A stretch of DNA of 64,000 bases from Myrica gale (Eukaryota; Streptophyta; Magnoliopsida; Fagales; Myricaceae), in the NCBI GenBank assembly GCA_963930655.1, contig OZ005619.1:22758752-22822751 (forward strand). Reading direction: 5' to 3'. How positions within the stretch are numbered: the first letter of the stretch is position 1; every line of letters begins with the position of its first letter. Below the pieces are notes generated by a model, which saw only the letters and a list, made by a program, of their open reading frames with translations, was not told where the DNA came from and did not search any database. The translations under genes were made by a program, and so were the position numbers. Positions 24,324 through 34,759 of this stretch are shown piece after piece.

Positions 24324-25235
24324 TTAAATGGAGAGTGATGATATATCCCGACTCAAAATCGACTTCTAGCCGACCTTGCATGCGTGGCGTCTAATTTTTT
24401 TTTGCTTGAAACGTGGCGTACTTGCAAAAAAGATACACACTCTCTCTCTCTCCAAATTTATTCAAAAAAATTTCCCTCTAAATCTGCGTCACTTTCATCT
24501 TCATCTTCTTCGTCTTGTCCCCCAAACGATATAGATAGAATCGAGATCTGCAATTTCAATCGTCAATTCCTCTTCAGGTACTTTGTTAGTTTTTTATCTT
24601 TCTTTTTCCTATCTTTTATTTTTGTCTTATCTGAATCGAAGTTTATTTATTTCTCAGAAGTTTTAGTTTTCACTCTCAAGTTTGAATATATGAATGAAAC
24701 CCATGTCATAGGTATTTAGAAAAATGATGGAACTCTTTTGAAATACATCAATTTTGCTTATATCATAATTCTAAGTCACCTTGGATGTTGAAATTATCAT
24801 GCATTCTTAGAAGCCCTCATAGAATGGATAAATTCTCATATTTGCTAAATTTGCTTCAATTGTTGGTGATCAAAGCTTTTGGGGTACTTAGGTCACCAAT
24901 AGTATGCGTTAATTTTCTTAAAACCAAAATTGTATACTGAAAACATCTAGAGGTGAATCTGGTAGTATATCGTTTAAGAAAATATGAAATGTAGCTCGCA
25001 TTTTTTTGTCCTTGCCTACGATTATAAGCATGAGCAATCTGCAATGTCTCCGATGTCTTTTTTATGAAATCAGTTAATTTAATGTTTTACCATGTATATT
25101 GTTGTCCCTTAATGACTTCCAACAATTCCTTTGGTTTATGTGTGTTCTATATGTGACGTTTTGGATTTTCAATTTATTTTTTGCAAATAATTTATTTAAT
25201 GGTGACTGTTTAGTTTAAGAGCTTAATTTTTGCAG

Positions 25236-25860
25236 TGATTTCAGTGTTATAGTTCTTGGCCTTGCTTCAGTTGAGGCTCGGAGCTATATCAATGTTGTAG
25301 CTTGTAGTTTTCTTGATATGGATCTAAAACACTGCTACTTTTTATAACTTCTTGTTATGTAATAAAGTGCAACACCCGTTTTGGCATCTCAGGGACTACA
25401 GTCTGATTCTTCCATATAGACTTATCTGTAAAATGAAATGCCAAAAGGCTTATGTGAACCTTGGTTCAGTAGCAGCATCGTTAAATTTTTCGTCCTGGAT
25501 TCATATCATGTCATTCTTAAAATGATTAGCTGTAACTAAACTCTGCTTGCACTAATCTACATTCTCTCATTGTTGTTTGGAAATTTTGAGTATGATTCTA
25601 ATGAGAATGCTCGAGAAGAAACCATTAAACCTATTCTGATGCACCCTTGCTGAAACTCCTAGAACTGCTGCCCATTGCATTGAATATGCTCACTTCATCA
25701 AGTGGGATGAGGTAATAAATTACTCAGCAATTTGTATTTTCCCTTTTGCCAAATTGTTGATTCTTAAACTTCTTTATGTGTAATCGAAATATCATCTTAT
25801 TTTTAGGTTCATAGTGGAAAGGCTTTTGATCCGGATCTGGGTGCTGGAGGGCCAGGGTGA
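25236..25860 (+). pseudogene. ECR1: Captured ECR1 (NEDD8/RUB-activating enzyme E1 catalytic subunit) fragment
   Basis: Three pieces in gene order match the ECR1/UBA3 adenylation-domain region. The first, 25236 to about 25311 after a TTTTTGCAG acceptor, reads DFSVIVLGLASVEARSYIN then VVACSFL. The second, about 25588-25711, reads EYDSNENAREETIKP and then, after loss of roughly 40 residues of the normal protein, CTLAETP and RTAAHCIEYAHFIKWDE. It ends at a GAG|GTAATA donor. The third starts at 25808 after TTTTTAG and reads VHSGKAFDPD before the similarity stops. The donor after the first piece is altered (GATATGG). Kept introns show capture at the DNA level, not from mRNA. The fragment lacks both ends of the enzyme and cannot make a functional E1. 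Assignment is from remembered family sequence. Confidence 0.8.
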
Positions 25861-26389
25861 ACCTGTATGCATATATATTGTAAAAGTCATATTGTTCTGC
25901 CATCAGTAGCAAGGAGCATGGAGCATAACAACATTTTGAGTCATTTTGGTCGGGTCGTTCAATATAGTGTGATATGAAACTAGTTATAACATTGCTGCTA
26001 TAAATGAAGTAGAATTTCCTGGATATATGGTGTAATTTGGATTGATTTGGATTTGGTATCGCAACATCAATTTGGGCTGTGTTTGAGAGCTACTTTCAAT
26101 GTTAATTTTTGTTTTCGATTTCAAAACATATTTTAAAGTGATTTTTATTGAAATTAGTAAAAATAAGTTTATAGGTTTGAAATTAGTTTGGAAAGTGTTT
26201 TGCATTATATATTTATTTATTGGAGTTTGTGAAAAAATTAGTTTGGAAACCTGTGAACAAATTAAAATGAAAATTGTTTTGAAATAAATAATTAATATTG
26301 TTTTTTTAAACAATTGATATTTCTTAACTTCCAAATTAAGCACTGGAAATTCCAACCCTGTAGCGAGCAAGAGGGCACTGAAAATTTTA

Positions 26390-26632
26390 CGCCCTAGATG
26401 CAAGGCCTCGGGCGTGAGGGGGCCCTGGAAATTCCAGGCCCTGTCGCGCAAGGCCCTAGAAATTCCAAGCCCTTCCTCGCTTGCGGGGGCTTTGGAAATT
26501 CCAAACCCTGTTGCGCTCAGGGGGCTTTGGAAATTCCAAACTTTGTCACACTCGGGGGGCTCTGGACATTCTAGCTTGTCGCGCGCGTCCCGTGCGCAAG
26601 GCCCCGAGCGCGCAAGGACCTTGAAATTCTGA
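26390..26632. repeat. GC-rich minisatellite inside the Pack-MULE
   Basis: About six units of roughly 40-50 bp repeat the phrase GG(G)GGCTTTGGAAATTCCAAA followed by a variable CCTGTYGCGCTC-like stretch. This is strikingly GC-rich for the neighbourhood. It keeps open frames on both strands through repetition only. Its location between captured ECR1 sequence and the right terminus suggests a separately acquired filler. Confidence 0.75.
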
Positions 26633-27250
26633 ATCATTACTACTTCAATTACAGGTTCAACCATTACATCAAGCTATTAATGAAGAAACAAGTTCAACCA
26701 TATCCAAATTACATCATAATTTTCATTACAGTTAATGATATGCTAGAAACTTATGGTTGTGTTGGCTTTCTTGTGGTGGTCTGAAACTGTTTGTGTTTGC
26801 CCGTGCCGATCTGAAACGAATGGATGGTTGTGGACGACGTGGTGGTTTGTTGGGTCTATCGGCTCTGGCCACTGGTGGAGCCAATTTCAAGTCGCTATCT
26901 TTGTATAAATTTCTATTTAGATAAAACCAAAACAAAAGAGAGGAAAAAGAAAGATAGAAAAACTAACAAAGTACTTAAAAGGGAAATTGACGATTGAAAT
27001 TGGTGACCTCGATTCTGTCCATATCATTTAGAGGAGAGGATGATAAGGATAAAAACGAAAGCGCGGCAGATTTTGGGAAAAAAATTTATGTCGAAAAATT
27101 TGGAGAGAAAGTGTATTGCGTTTTTTCAAGTAATTTTTGTTTTTTTAAAACAAGTGCCACGTTTCAAGTAAAAAAAAACTGACGCTACGTATACAGGGTC
27201 GAGTGGAAGTCTATTTTGAGTAGAGGTATATATCATTACTCTTAAATGGG

Positions 27251-28410
27251 TTGATCTGCACCAAGAAGCTTGGAATTTGTCGCGGTTCTCTATATTCAAT
27301 GAAAGGGAGGGGTGGTGAAATCCGCGTCACGCCTTCTCATATTGTCTTTGCTTGGAATAATTTTGCTGGCCACCCAGTCTATATTCCTCTCCCCTCCACG
27401 TGTTTTTCTTCTCTATTTTTCCTCCTTTCGTGTGTTCGCTTGGTGCACCAATCCTCTACACTTTTTGTAATGATTTGCCGCTTGCCCAATTTCCGGGCAA
27501 CATGCCATGTTGTATTATTTTTTATTCTGAACATGTTACGTTGTACTTCGCAGGCTATAATATAGTCTATAGATAAATGCTCCAAAGGAAGGGACTCGTA
27601 TAAAAATTGGGTTCTCATATGATTTCAAGGTTGGATAATTTGTTTTTTACTTGATGAGAAAACTTATGAAAATTAATCAAAACCTTAGTCTATTTGATTA
27701 TCTCTCGTAATCTGTCTGACATTAAATTCACAACTCGCGCTCGAATATGTATGGTTTTCTAATAATTTATGAAGACCGTCAATCAAAAGTTGAGAAAAGA
27801 CGCAAAAAAACAAGCAATAGGACACTTGAGTGATGTGCAGTATACAGAACTGGTGCTACCTGTGGTGAGAGTACGCAAAGGGACCAGAAACAAGTGGATG
27901 CAAGCTAGGTGGTGGTGGGAGCCAGGTCGTAGAGGGGGAGAAGGTTCCGTGGGGCCCTAAGCAAATGCGGCGAGACGCAGCATTGCAGAAAGCAAAGCCA
28001 AGCCATCTCACCCAAGCCGCTCTCGCACTATCCTATCCTTTATACTTTTTCTCGAAAATCTTTGGGGGGCTTTCCCAAAAATATTTTAAACAATTGCAAA
28101 AATGGTGGGTGAAAATGATGATGACGTGTACTCCATCATTCTCAATACAGAAGGAGAGGATGCCCTCAAGTGGGAAAGAAAGCAGGATTAAATAGGAGAG
28201 AGGGAGACTGTACGTTTAATATTGAAAACAAAAGCCAAAACGCAGGGACAGCCAAACTTGACGCTGACAAGAGCCGTACGCTTGGCTTCCTATTGGCTGA
28301 AAGGGACACAGAAACTGCAAAACTTCATACGCCATACTCCCTACCCCACAGATAGAGCCGACCCCTTGGATGCCTTATCCTTCTCAGGACGCCTCTTTCC
28401 GTTCTCCAAA

Positions 28411-28441
<31 letters not shown>

Positions 28442-28838
28442 CCCCTCCGGGAAGGAGATCCATCCGGGGGCCTTAGTACAACACCTATGATATATAATAC
28501 GCGAGAATTTGATTTAAAACAGTAGTGCTTGTCATACCCTTGAATTTGATCAAGGAGATTGGATAGATAAGTCTGCGTGAATTCTTCCTTTATTATATAC
28601 TAACGACAATTCCAGAGCGACCAAACGTTCTCCTACTAAAAAATAATGGTTACTGGATAAGTATGAAGAGAAAACCAGACATCTCTTGTTTTATCCAACA
28701 AAAGGGAGAAAGGAATGGGGTACAGTCATACGGTGCATGTTTTCTTCAAAGGACAAAGATTCAAAAAACAAAACGACACCACGCGCGGTATAGGGTCCGT
28801 AGCTAGTTACAAAAGATATTGTCTCTACTCGTAAAACT
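27251..28838. other. Intergenic region between Pack-MULE and young LTR element
   Basis: No gene can be supported. Short open frames at 27251-27565, 27769-27960 and 27965-28195 have no recognisable domain. A CT dinucleotide run at about 28413-28442 lies in a stretch that could be the 5' leader of an unrecognised transcript. The young LTR element was inserted just downstream. Confidence 0.4.
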
Positions 28839-28843
28839 ATTTC

Positions 28844-30471
28844 TGTCACGCCCCAAAAATCAACATTTGAAATTTTCATTAAAACAACTTTGAGACATCG
28901 TTTCCTTTATTCTAAATAAAAACATCATCAAAACTTCAATGCTTTAAAACATAAACTTGTACAATTTTCAAAACAATACTAATCTCGCCCGCATGCCATC
29001 TAAGTATCATCCTTGTCACGTTCTTCAAAAATCTCTGAAAACGGGGAAAATAATAACGGAGTGAGTTCGACAACTCAGTAAGCAGAGAATAAAAAAATAT
29101 TTTTTTTTTCTTTGAAAATAATACTCAATTCAGTGACCAGAAATACAGAAAATAAAATAGCTTTTCAGAAAATCCCCTTGACATCAACAGTAAGCCACAT
29201 TGACCCCTGTGGCAGGGTTGTGCAACGACTTAACCGGCGGCCAAACCGAATTAAGCCAACAGAAAGTGGAGTTTGCCCTACTAAGACTTAGTCACGTACG
29301 CTAAGTGTGCACTAGAGAGAAACCCACACAGAAACCAATCCGAAGAATGGGCGCACCAGTAATCAGTAATGAGTTGGTACCAACAGCAGCAGTAATCAGT
29401 AATCAGTAATCAGAACATCGCCTCGGGGTTTGAAAACAGTATGATATATAATATCAAAACTCAAATTTAAAATCAGAAATGATGTTCAGCAGAATACAGA
29501 ATCTTTGAAAAATAATTCAGAACAGTCATATAAACAATCTCAGCAGCAGTAATCAGTAATCAGAACATCGCCTCAGGGTTTGAAAACAATATAATATATA
29601 ATATTAAAACTCAGATTTAAAATCAGAAATGATGTTCAGCAGAATACAGAATCTTTGATAAATAATTCAAAACAGTCATATAAACAATCTCAATATGTCT
29701 TTTAAAATTTCACATTGTTTTCAGAATAACATAAACTTGCAATAAAATATTTTCCACAAAATCGTTTATGAAAACGTTTTCACAATTTTTGAAGAAAACA
29801 ATATAGTAGCTCCGCTTACCAGATTTGCTTCAACAATTGAACCACCCTAGAATCCACGTATTGCAGTGACCCAAAAGAACCGAAGAAAATCGAGAAACTC
29901 AACAATGGCCGAAATTGACCAAGAGAAAGAGAGATGGATCTCAAAAATGACTGATGTCGAAATTGAGAGGTGTGAATAATCTCTGAGTAGAAGGTCCTCT
30001 TTTATAGGGCGAATCAAAGTGTAACAACCCAAAATGGTTGCCCTTTCGAAATCCTCCATTAACCACCATAAATCGCTTGATTTATTGAGAAAACGTTAAG
30101 ATCCTAACAATGGAGTTGAAAGGCCACGAAAATCAGTTGAAAAGGTGCTAAAACGGATGTGAAATTGAAGAGACAGAGAGGAAATTGATGAGAGAGAAAC
30201 TGAAGGGTTGAAAACGGCGGCTAGGGCATAAAAATCGAGATTTCCAAAGTTTGGGGAAGAAGAAGATCAAAACACACCGTTTTACTTAAAAATTCAATTC
30301 GGGCAAAACGTGTTTAAATAAAATAAAACTTCACCATATAAGGAAAAACAACAAAGGTGCCTCAGTGGTCATGAGCGCCCTCTCTCATCCTTTATTGCCT
30401 GGGTTCGAATCCCAGCCTTGCAAAAACAATGTTTTCTTCTCTCTTTTTTTTCTAAAGACCGGGTTTTCACA
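28844..30471 (-). repeat. Left LTR (3' LTR in element orientation)
   Basis: Terminal TG...CA boundaries and length match the right LTR exactly. The LTR contains a 150-bp tandem duplication (the phrase CAGAACATCGCCTC at 29411 and 29561) that is present in both LTRs, so it predates this insertion. A tRNA-like segment lies near the right edge. Confidence 0.93.
30353..30422 (+). repeat. tRNA-like (SINE-head-like) segment inside the LTR
   Basis: The segment has a CCTCAGTGGTCATGAGCG stretch like a tRNA D-arm (A box) and, about 25 nt on, CTGGGTTCGAATCCCAG. That is a perfect 5-bp T-arm stem with the B-box GGTTCGAATCC. A partial acceptor stem AAGG/CCTT is also visible. It repeats at 32396-32465 in the other LTR. 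It is too degenerate at the acceptor stem for a working tRNA. It may be an old SINE head or tRNA capture absorbed into the LTR. Confidence 0.55.
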
Positions 30472-30871
30472 TCCTTCCCCTCTTAAAAAAATTTCGTCCT
30501 CGAAATTTGCTAAAACTTACAAATACCTAGTAAAACCCCATCGTCACTCAATCTCGTTTGATACTTCGTCAAGGTCATCAATCATCATATCTTCAGGTAA
30601 CGCCATGAACCTAAAAACTTCTGACTATTCATCTACCCAAAATATCGAGGGAACATACCTGTATCTATGACGTGGATTTGATCGTGAAAGAAAAATATAA
30701 CCAACTAAATTATGACATTCTGAAAAGCATGTTTGGTATTCAAGATATTCATTAAACAAAACAAATAAAACAATTCACATATAAGTAAAACTTAATCTAC
30801 CCAAGCCTACCCCAAAAATTTTCAAATGTCAAATGTCAAAAAGTTAAAAGTGTACAGAATCTATAACCTTT

Positions 30872-30883
30872 CCTCTGATACCA
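30872..30883 (-). promoter_or_regulatory. Primer-binding site for initiator tRNA-Met
   Basis: On the minus strand the sequence is TGGTATCAGAGG, 11 of 12 matches to the usual plant LTR-element site complementary to tRNA-Met. It lies a few bases inside the LTR edge and fixes the element's orientation. Confidence 0.85.
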
Positions 30884-30886
30884 AAC

Positions 30887-32514
30887 TGTCACGCCCCAAA
30901 AATCAACATTTGAAATTTTCATTAAAACAACTTTGAGACATCGTTTCCTTTATTCTAAATAAAAACATCATCAAAACTTCAATGCTTTAAAACATAAACT
31001 TGTACAATTTTCAAAATAATACTAATCTCGCCCGCATGCCATCTAAGTATCATCCTTGTCACGTTCTTCAAAAATCTCTGAAAGCGGGGAAAATAATAAC
31101 GGAGTGAGTTCGACAACTCAGTAAGCAGAGAATAAAAAAATATATTTTTTTTCTTTGAAAATAATACTCAATTCAGTGACCAGAAATACAGAAAATAAAA
31201 TAGCTTTTCAGAAAATCCCCTTGACATCAACAGTAAGCCACATTGACCCCTGTGGCAGGGTTGTGCAACGACTTAACCGGCGGCCAAACCGAATTAAGCC
31301 AACAGAAAGTGGAGTTTGCCCTACTAAGACTTAGCCACGTACGCTAAGTGTGCACTAGGGAGAAACCCACACAGAAACCAATCCGAAGAATGGGCGCACC
31401 AGTAATCAGTAATGAGTTGGTACCAACAGCAGCAGTAATCAGTAATCAGTAATCAGAACATCGCCTCGGGGTTTGAAAACAGTATGATATATAATATCAA
31501 AACTCAAATTTAAAATCAGAAATGATGTTCAGCAGAATACAGAATCTTTGAAAAATAATTCAGAACAGTCATATAAACAATCTCAGCAGCAGTAATCAGT
31601 AATCAGAACATCGCCTCAGGGTTTGAAAACAATATAATATATAATATTAAAACTCAGATTTAAAATCAGAAATGATGTTCAGCAGAATACAGAATCTTTG
31701 ATAAATAATTCAAAACAGTCATATAAACAATCTCAATATGTCTTTTAAAATTTCACATTGTTTTCAGAATAACATAAACTTGCAATAAAATATTTTCCAC
31801 AAAATCGTTTATGAAAACGTTTTCACAATTTTTGAAGAAAACAATATAGTAGCTCCGCTTACCAGATTTGCTTCAACAATTGAACCACCCTAGAATCCAC
31901 GTATTGCAGTGACCCAAAAGAACCGAAGAAAATCGAGAAACTCAACAATGGCCGAAATTGACCAAGAGAAAGAGAGATGGATCTCAAAAATGACTGATGT
32001 CGAAATTGAGAGGTGTGAATAATCTCTGAGTAGAAGGTCCTCTTTTATAGGGCGAATCAAAGTGTAACAACCCAAAATGGTTGCCCTTTCGAAATCCTCC
32101 ATTAACCACCATAAATCGCTTGATTTATTGAGAAAACGTTAAGATCCTAATAATGGAGTTGAAAGGCCACGAAAATCAGTTGAAAAGGTGCTAAAACGGA
32201 TGTGAAATTGAAGAGACAGAGAGGAAATTGATGAGAGAGAAACTGAAGGGTTGAAAACGGCGGCTAGGGCATAAAAATCGAGATTTCCAAAGTTTGGGGA
32301 AGAAGAAGATCAAAACACACCGTTTTACTTAAAAATTCAATTCGGGCAAAACGTGTTTAAATAAAATAAAACTTCACCATATAAGAAAAAACAACAAAGG
32401 TGCCTCAGTGGTCATGAGCGCCCTCTCTCATCCTTTATTGCCTGGGTTCGAATCCCAGCCTTGCAAAAACAATGTTTTCTTCTCTCTTTTTTTTCTAAAG
32501 ACCGGGTTTTCACA
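30887..32514 (-). repeat. Right LTR (5' LTR in element orientation)
   Basis: Near-identical partner of the left LTR, offset by 2,043 bp. It is adjacent to the tRNA-Met primer-binding site at 30872-30883, so it is the upstream LTR of this minus-strand element. Confidence 0.93.
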
Positions 32515-32519
32515 ATTTC

Positions 32520-33545
32520 TGGTTTCATTTGATGATAATTCATGGACAAATAAATAAACAAACAAAAAATCACTGTAATTTGATTCCTTCTTCATGTTGA
32601 ATGGCTTCAGAAGTACTACTGACGTGAACAAAAAGGCTCTCAGTATAATGGAGGTGATTGTTCCTTGGGGGTACTTAGCTTGGGCCGATCATGTTACCTC
32701 TGACGTAAGAGGATAAACGGCACATCAAAGTGCATTCGATGTTGGAGTCAGAAGACACGAGAAGCCTAATAATACCAACCCGTGTTTATCAAGTTGGCAG
32801 AGGAGAGAATAACAATTAATTATGGCAAGGAAAAAAAACAAGCTATATCGTCAGCCAGTGGAGTGGAATCATTGGATGCACGGCTTATTCGCCACGTACT
32901 TTTGGAGAAAACATACATCGGTAGCTAAGGGGTGGGTCAAACAGACATCACTGCGTACCTACACCACTTGCGAGGCCACAGTGAGACCATAGCCCCCCAA
33001 AAGATATATAAAAAGATCCTTTCATTGTGCATGCATCTCTTTTCACTTGACGCAAAAGAGAAAGTGGTTCTTTTGCGCTTATACATCCAGTAATTTTGGA
33101 CATATATACCGTTTTCAAGTTGACGACTAAAATTTGATCTGGTTCCTAAATTGCTTAATAACTTATTCTACTCTAAAAGATCTATAAAAAAAACTCGGTC
33201 ACAGTATGATTCTACCCAAGGAGTAGTTAAGAGTACTCGAGTTTATCCAGTGGTTTTTCAGCACAAGCCATTTTCTCATAATATCCAGACATGGGATCTT
33301 TGCTCCCAACCCGGTCCCGACACGTTTTGCAAGTGGATCATCGTCTCAGCGTTACGAGTGGTGAAAGAAACAAAAAGCACACACCCACCCTCCCTCCGAC
33401 CCACCAAGAATTCGCAACACAATTTATTTACCATTACAAGTGGTGAAAGAAACAAAAAAAAAACAGTAACTCCAAATAAGATTTTTTAAGAGTATTATTC
33501 ATGTCTCACATGTCATACCTAAGTACAATAAACAAGAAAACATCA
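32520..33545. other. Intergenic region downstream of the LBD gene
   Basis: No gene is seen. The motif GTGGTGAAAGAAACAAAAA occurs twice, at about 33358 and 33440. The part nearest 33750 should be the 3' UTR of the minus-strand LOB-domain gene. Confidence 0.45.
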
Positions 33546-33749
33546 CCGACAAACTCTCATCTTCCTCGATTTCTCTCTAAAGAACAAGAAATCGAGAAAT
33601 CCTGTGCCGGCAATTTCACAAAATCGCGCTGGAGTTGAATTTCCAGTAAAACTCGCTCCCAAAGTAGAAAGAAGCAAAATTTCAAATACACTAACTTAAA
33701 GGAGATATTACACTGCACGCGCCGGGGAACGTGATGAGCTTCACCCATT

Positions 33750-34548
33750 TCAAACGAACAAGTTGAGAACCTTTCGCTCCACTCTATTTCCGTACTGATC
33801 TGCCAACCCGCTTTCGAAGCACGTGGTCATCACAGACTCCTCGGAATTCATTGAAGGAGTTCCCGGCCGCCGGATCTCCGGCTTGTGGACCAATACCTTA
33901 GCTGGAAAACTCGGAGTCAGGCGGAGATCGAGAGCAGTCTGATCATCGGAGGATCTCTTGCGTTTAGGGGAGACCTTGGACCGGGAGGTATGACCCGGAT
34001 TCCCGAGTATCCACATGTCTGTGCAGGTGACTTCGTCCGCCTCAGAGGCCTCGTCGGACGTTGGAGAAGGAGCTCCTCCAGCGAGAAGAAGCTCCGGCAT
34101 CGGGCGCAAAGTCCCGCCTCGTAGGACTGTCTCGACCGCTGCCTGGCACACGTGCCAGTTTCCCGTCCATAGAAGTCCTACGGCGCCGTTCACTGGGTTC
34201 ACGGTCCGTCCACAAGCTTCAAACAACAAAGACTGAAACAAAGCTAAAACACACGGAAAAAAGAAAAGATAAATCAGAACGAATAACTGACTAGCATGAA
34301 AAAGAAGATGAAACAGATCGAAAGTGCCAAAGAGAGGTTGAGAAATGAAGTAAATTATACATACCAGGTCTCTGGGACTCGGGGACGTTGGAGATAAAGG
34401 ACATAAGACCAGCGCGGCCGAAGAACTTGGCGACGAAGACGGTAGCGTGGCCTTGGGCTTCTGGGGTCTCGATCCACTGCAAGCAAGGGCGTAGAATACA
34501 CGACTCGCTGCAGCCCTTTCGAAGAACTCGACATCCGTTGCAACTCAT
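33750..34548 (-). CDS. Class II LOB-domain transcription factor, LBD37/38/39 type
   Basis: Two exons, 34548-34365 and 34243-33750, encode 225 residues; the intron (34364-34244) has GT-AG ends and lies at the usual class II position after QRP. The zinc-binding block is Cys3-X2-Cys6-X6-Cys13-X3-Cys17 within [17 protein letters not shown]. The GAS-type region follows with [33 protein letters not shown] and [17 protein letters not shown]. The C-terminal tail has KRKRSSDDQ (possible nuclear signal), [19 protein letters not shown] and a final LLNLFV-like end (VLNLFV). These tail motifs fit the LBD37, LBD38 and LBD39 group, which in Arabidopsis represses anthocyanin synthesis and nitrate-responsive genes; I cannot choose among the three. 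The gene looks intact. Confidence 0.93.
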
Positions 34549-34709
34549 TTCTTCCTCTTAGGATAAACTCAATGGGGATTCTCCCTCGGTCTCCTGATTT
34601 TCAGGAAGTTAAAAAGAGTCTGATCTTTAGAATGTGATAATCCCTTCGAGCACAAGAAAGTGAAAACAAAAACAGAGCTTCGCTTATGAAAGAAGGATTA
34701 TAGTGGATT

Positions 34710-34757
34710 GGGGGGGGGGGGGGGGGGGAGAGAGAGGGAAGGAAATTATGCTGCGAG
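34710..34757. repeat. G19 homopolymer followed by a GA-rich tract upstream of the LBD gene
   Basis: A run of 19 G at 34710-34728 passes into AGAGAGAGGGAAGG-type purine sequence. On the LBD coding strand it is a C run with CT-rich sequence, about 165 bp before the start codon, so it may lie in the leader or core promoter. Such runs can form quadruplexes and are prone to sequencing error. Confidence 0.8.
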
Positions 34758-34759
34758 GG

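Larger units (their letters stand above)
24333..27241. mobile_element. Pack-MULE (Mutator-like element carrying host gene pieces)
   Basis: The two ends are inverted repeats of about 100 bp: GAGTGATGATATAT at the left (24333) and the complement of GAGTAATGATATAT at the right (ending 27241). The similarity continues through ACTCAAAAT, GACTTC, CGACC, and the TTTTTTTT-CTTGAAACGTGGC block near the inner limit. Nine bases, TTAAATGGA at 24324-24332 and TTAAATGGG at 27242-27250, form the target duplication with one mismatch. A 9-bp duplication, long inverted ends and termini starting GAG are hallmarks of MULEs. No transposase is encoded, so the element is non-autonomous. Inside are pieces of the host gene ECR1 with intron borders, a possible leader exon ending in a CAG|GTACTT donor near 24577, and a GC-rich minisatellite. 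The end mismatches suggest moderate age. Confidence 0.85.
28844..32514 (-). mobile_element. Young non-autonomous LTR retrotransposon with long LTRs
   Basis: Two LTRs of equal length, 1,628 bp (28844-30471 and 30887-32514), flank only 415 bp of internal sequence. They differ at about seven positions by eye (over 99.5% identity). An exact 5-bp target duplication, ATTTC, lies at 28839-28843 and 32515-32519. Orientation is minus: read that way the LTR runs from TGTGAAAACCC to GGGGCGTGACA. A primer-binding site TGGTATCAGAGG (30872-30883), matching initiator tRNA-Met, follows four bases later, and a polypurine tract (30472-30485) precedes the other LTR. There is no gag or pol; this is a LARD-like, non-autonomous element that needed enzymes from a relative. 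It looks structurally whole for its kind. At an assumed 1.3e-8 substitutions per site per year, the LTR difference implies an age below about 0.3 million years. Confidence 0.93.

Noticed and set aside
25984-26664. Open frame of about 226 codons on the minus strand in the Pack-MULE
   Set aside because: It runs through the minisatellite and AT-rich filler; the repeated peptide reflects DNA repeats, not a gene.
29341-29570. Short AATCAGTAATCAGT repeats considered as a CRISPR-like array
   Set aside because: The repeats are tandem, lack uniform spacers and lie in a plant LTR element.
30353-30422. Possible functional tRNA gene
   Set aside because: The T-arm is good but the acceptor stem pairs at only about four positions and the D-arm is short, so it is called tRNA-like only.
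29847-32102. Identical 70-codon open frames in both LTRs (29847-30059 and 31890-32102)
   Set aside because: They are identical because the LTRs are identical; no domain is recognisable.
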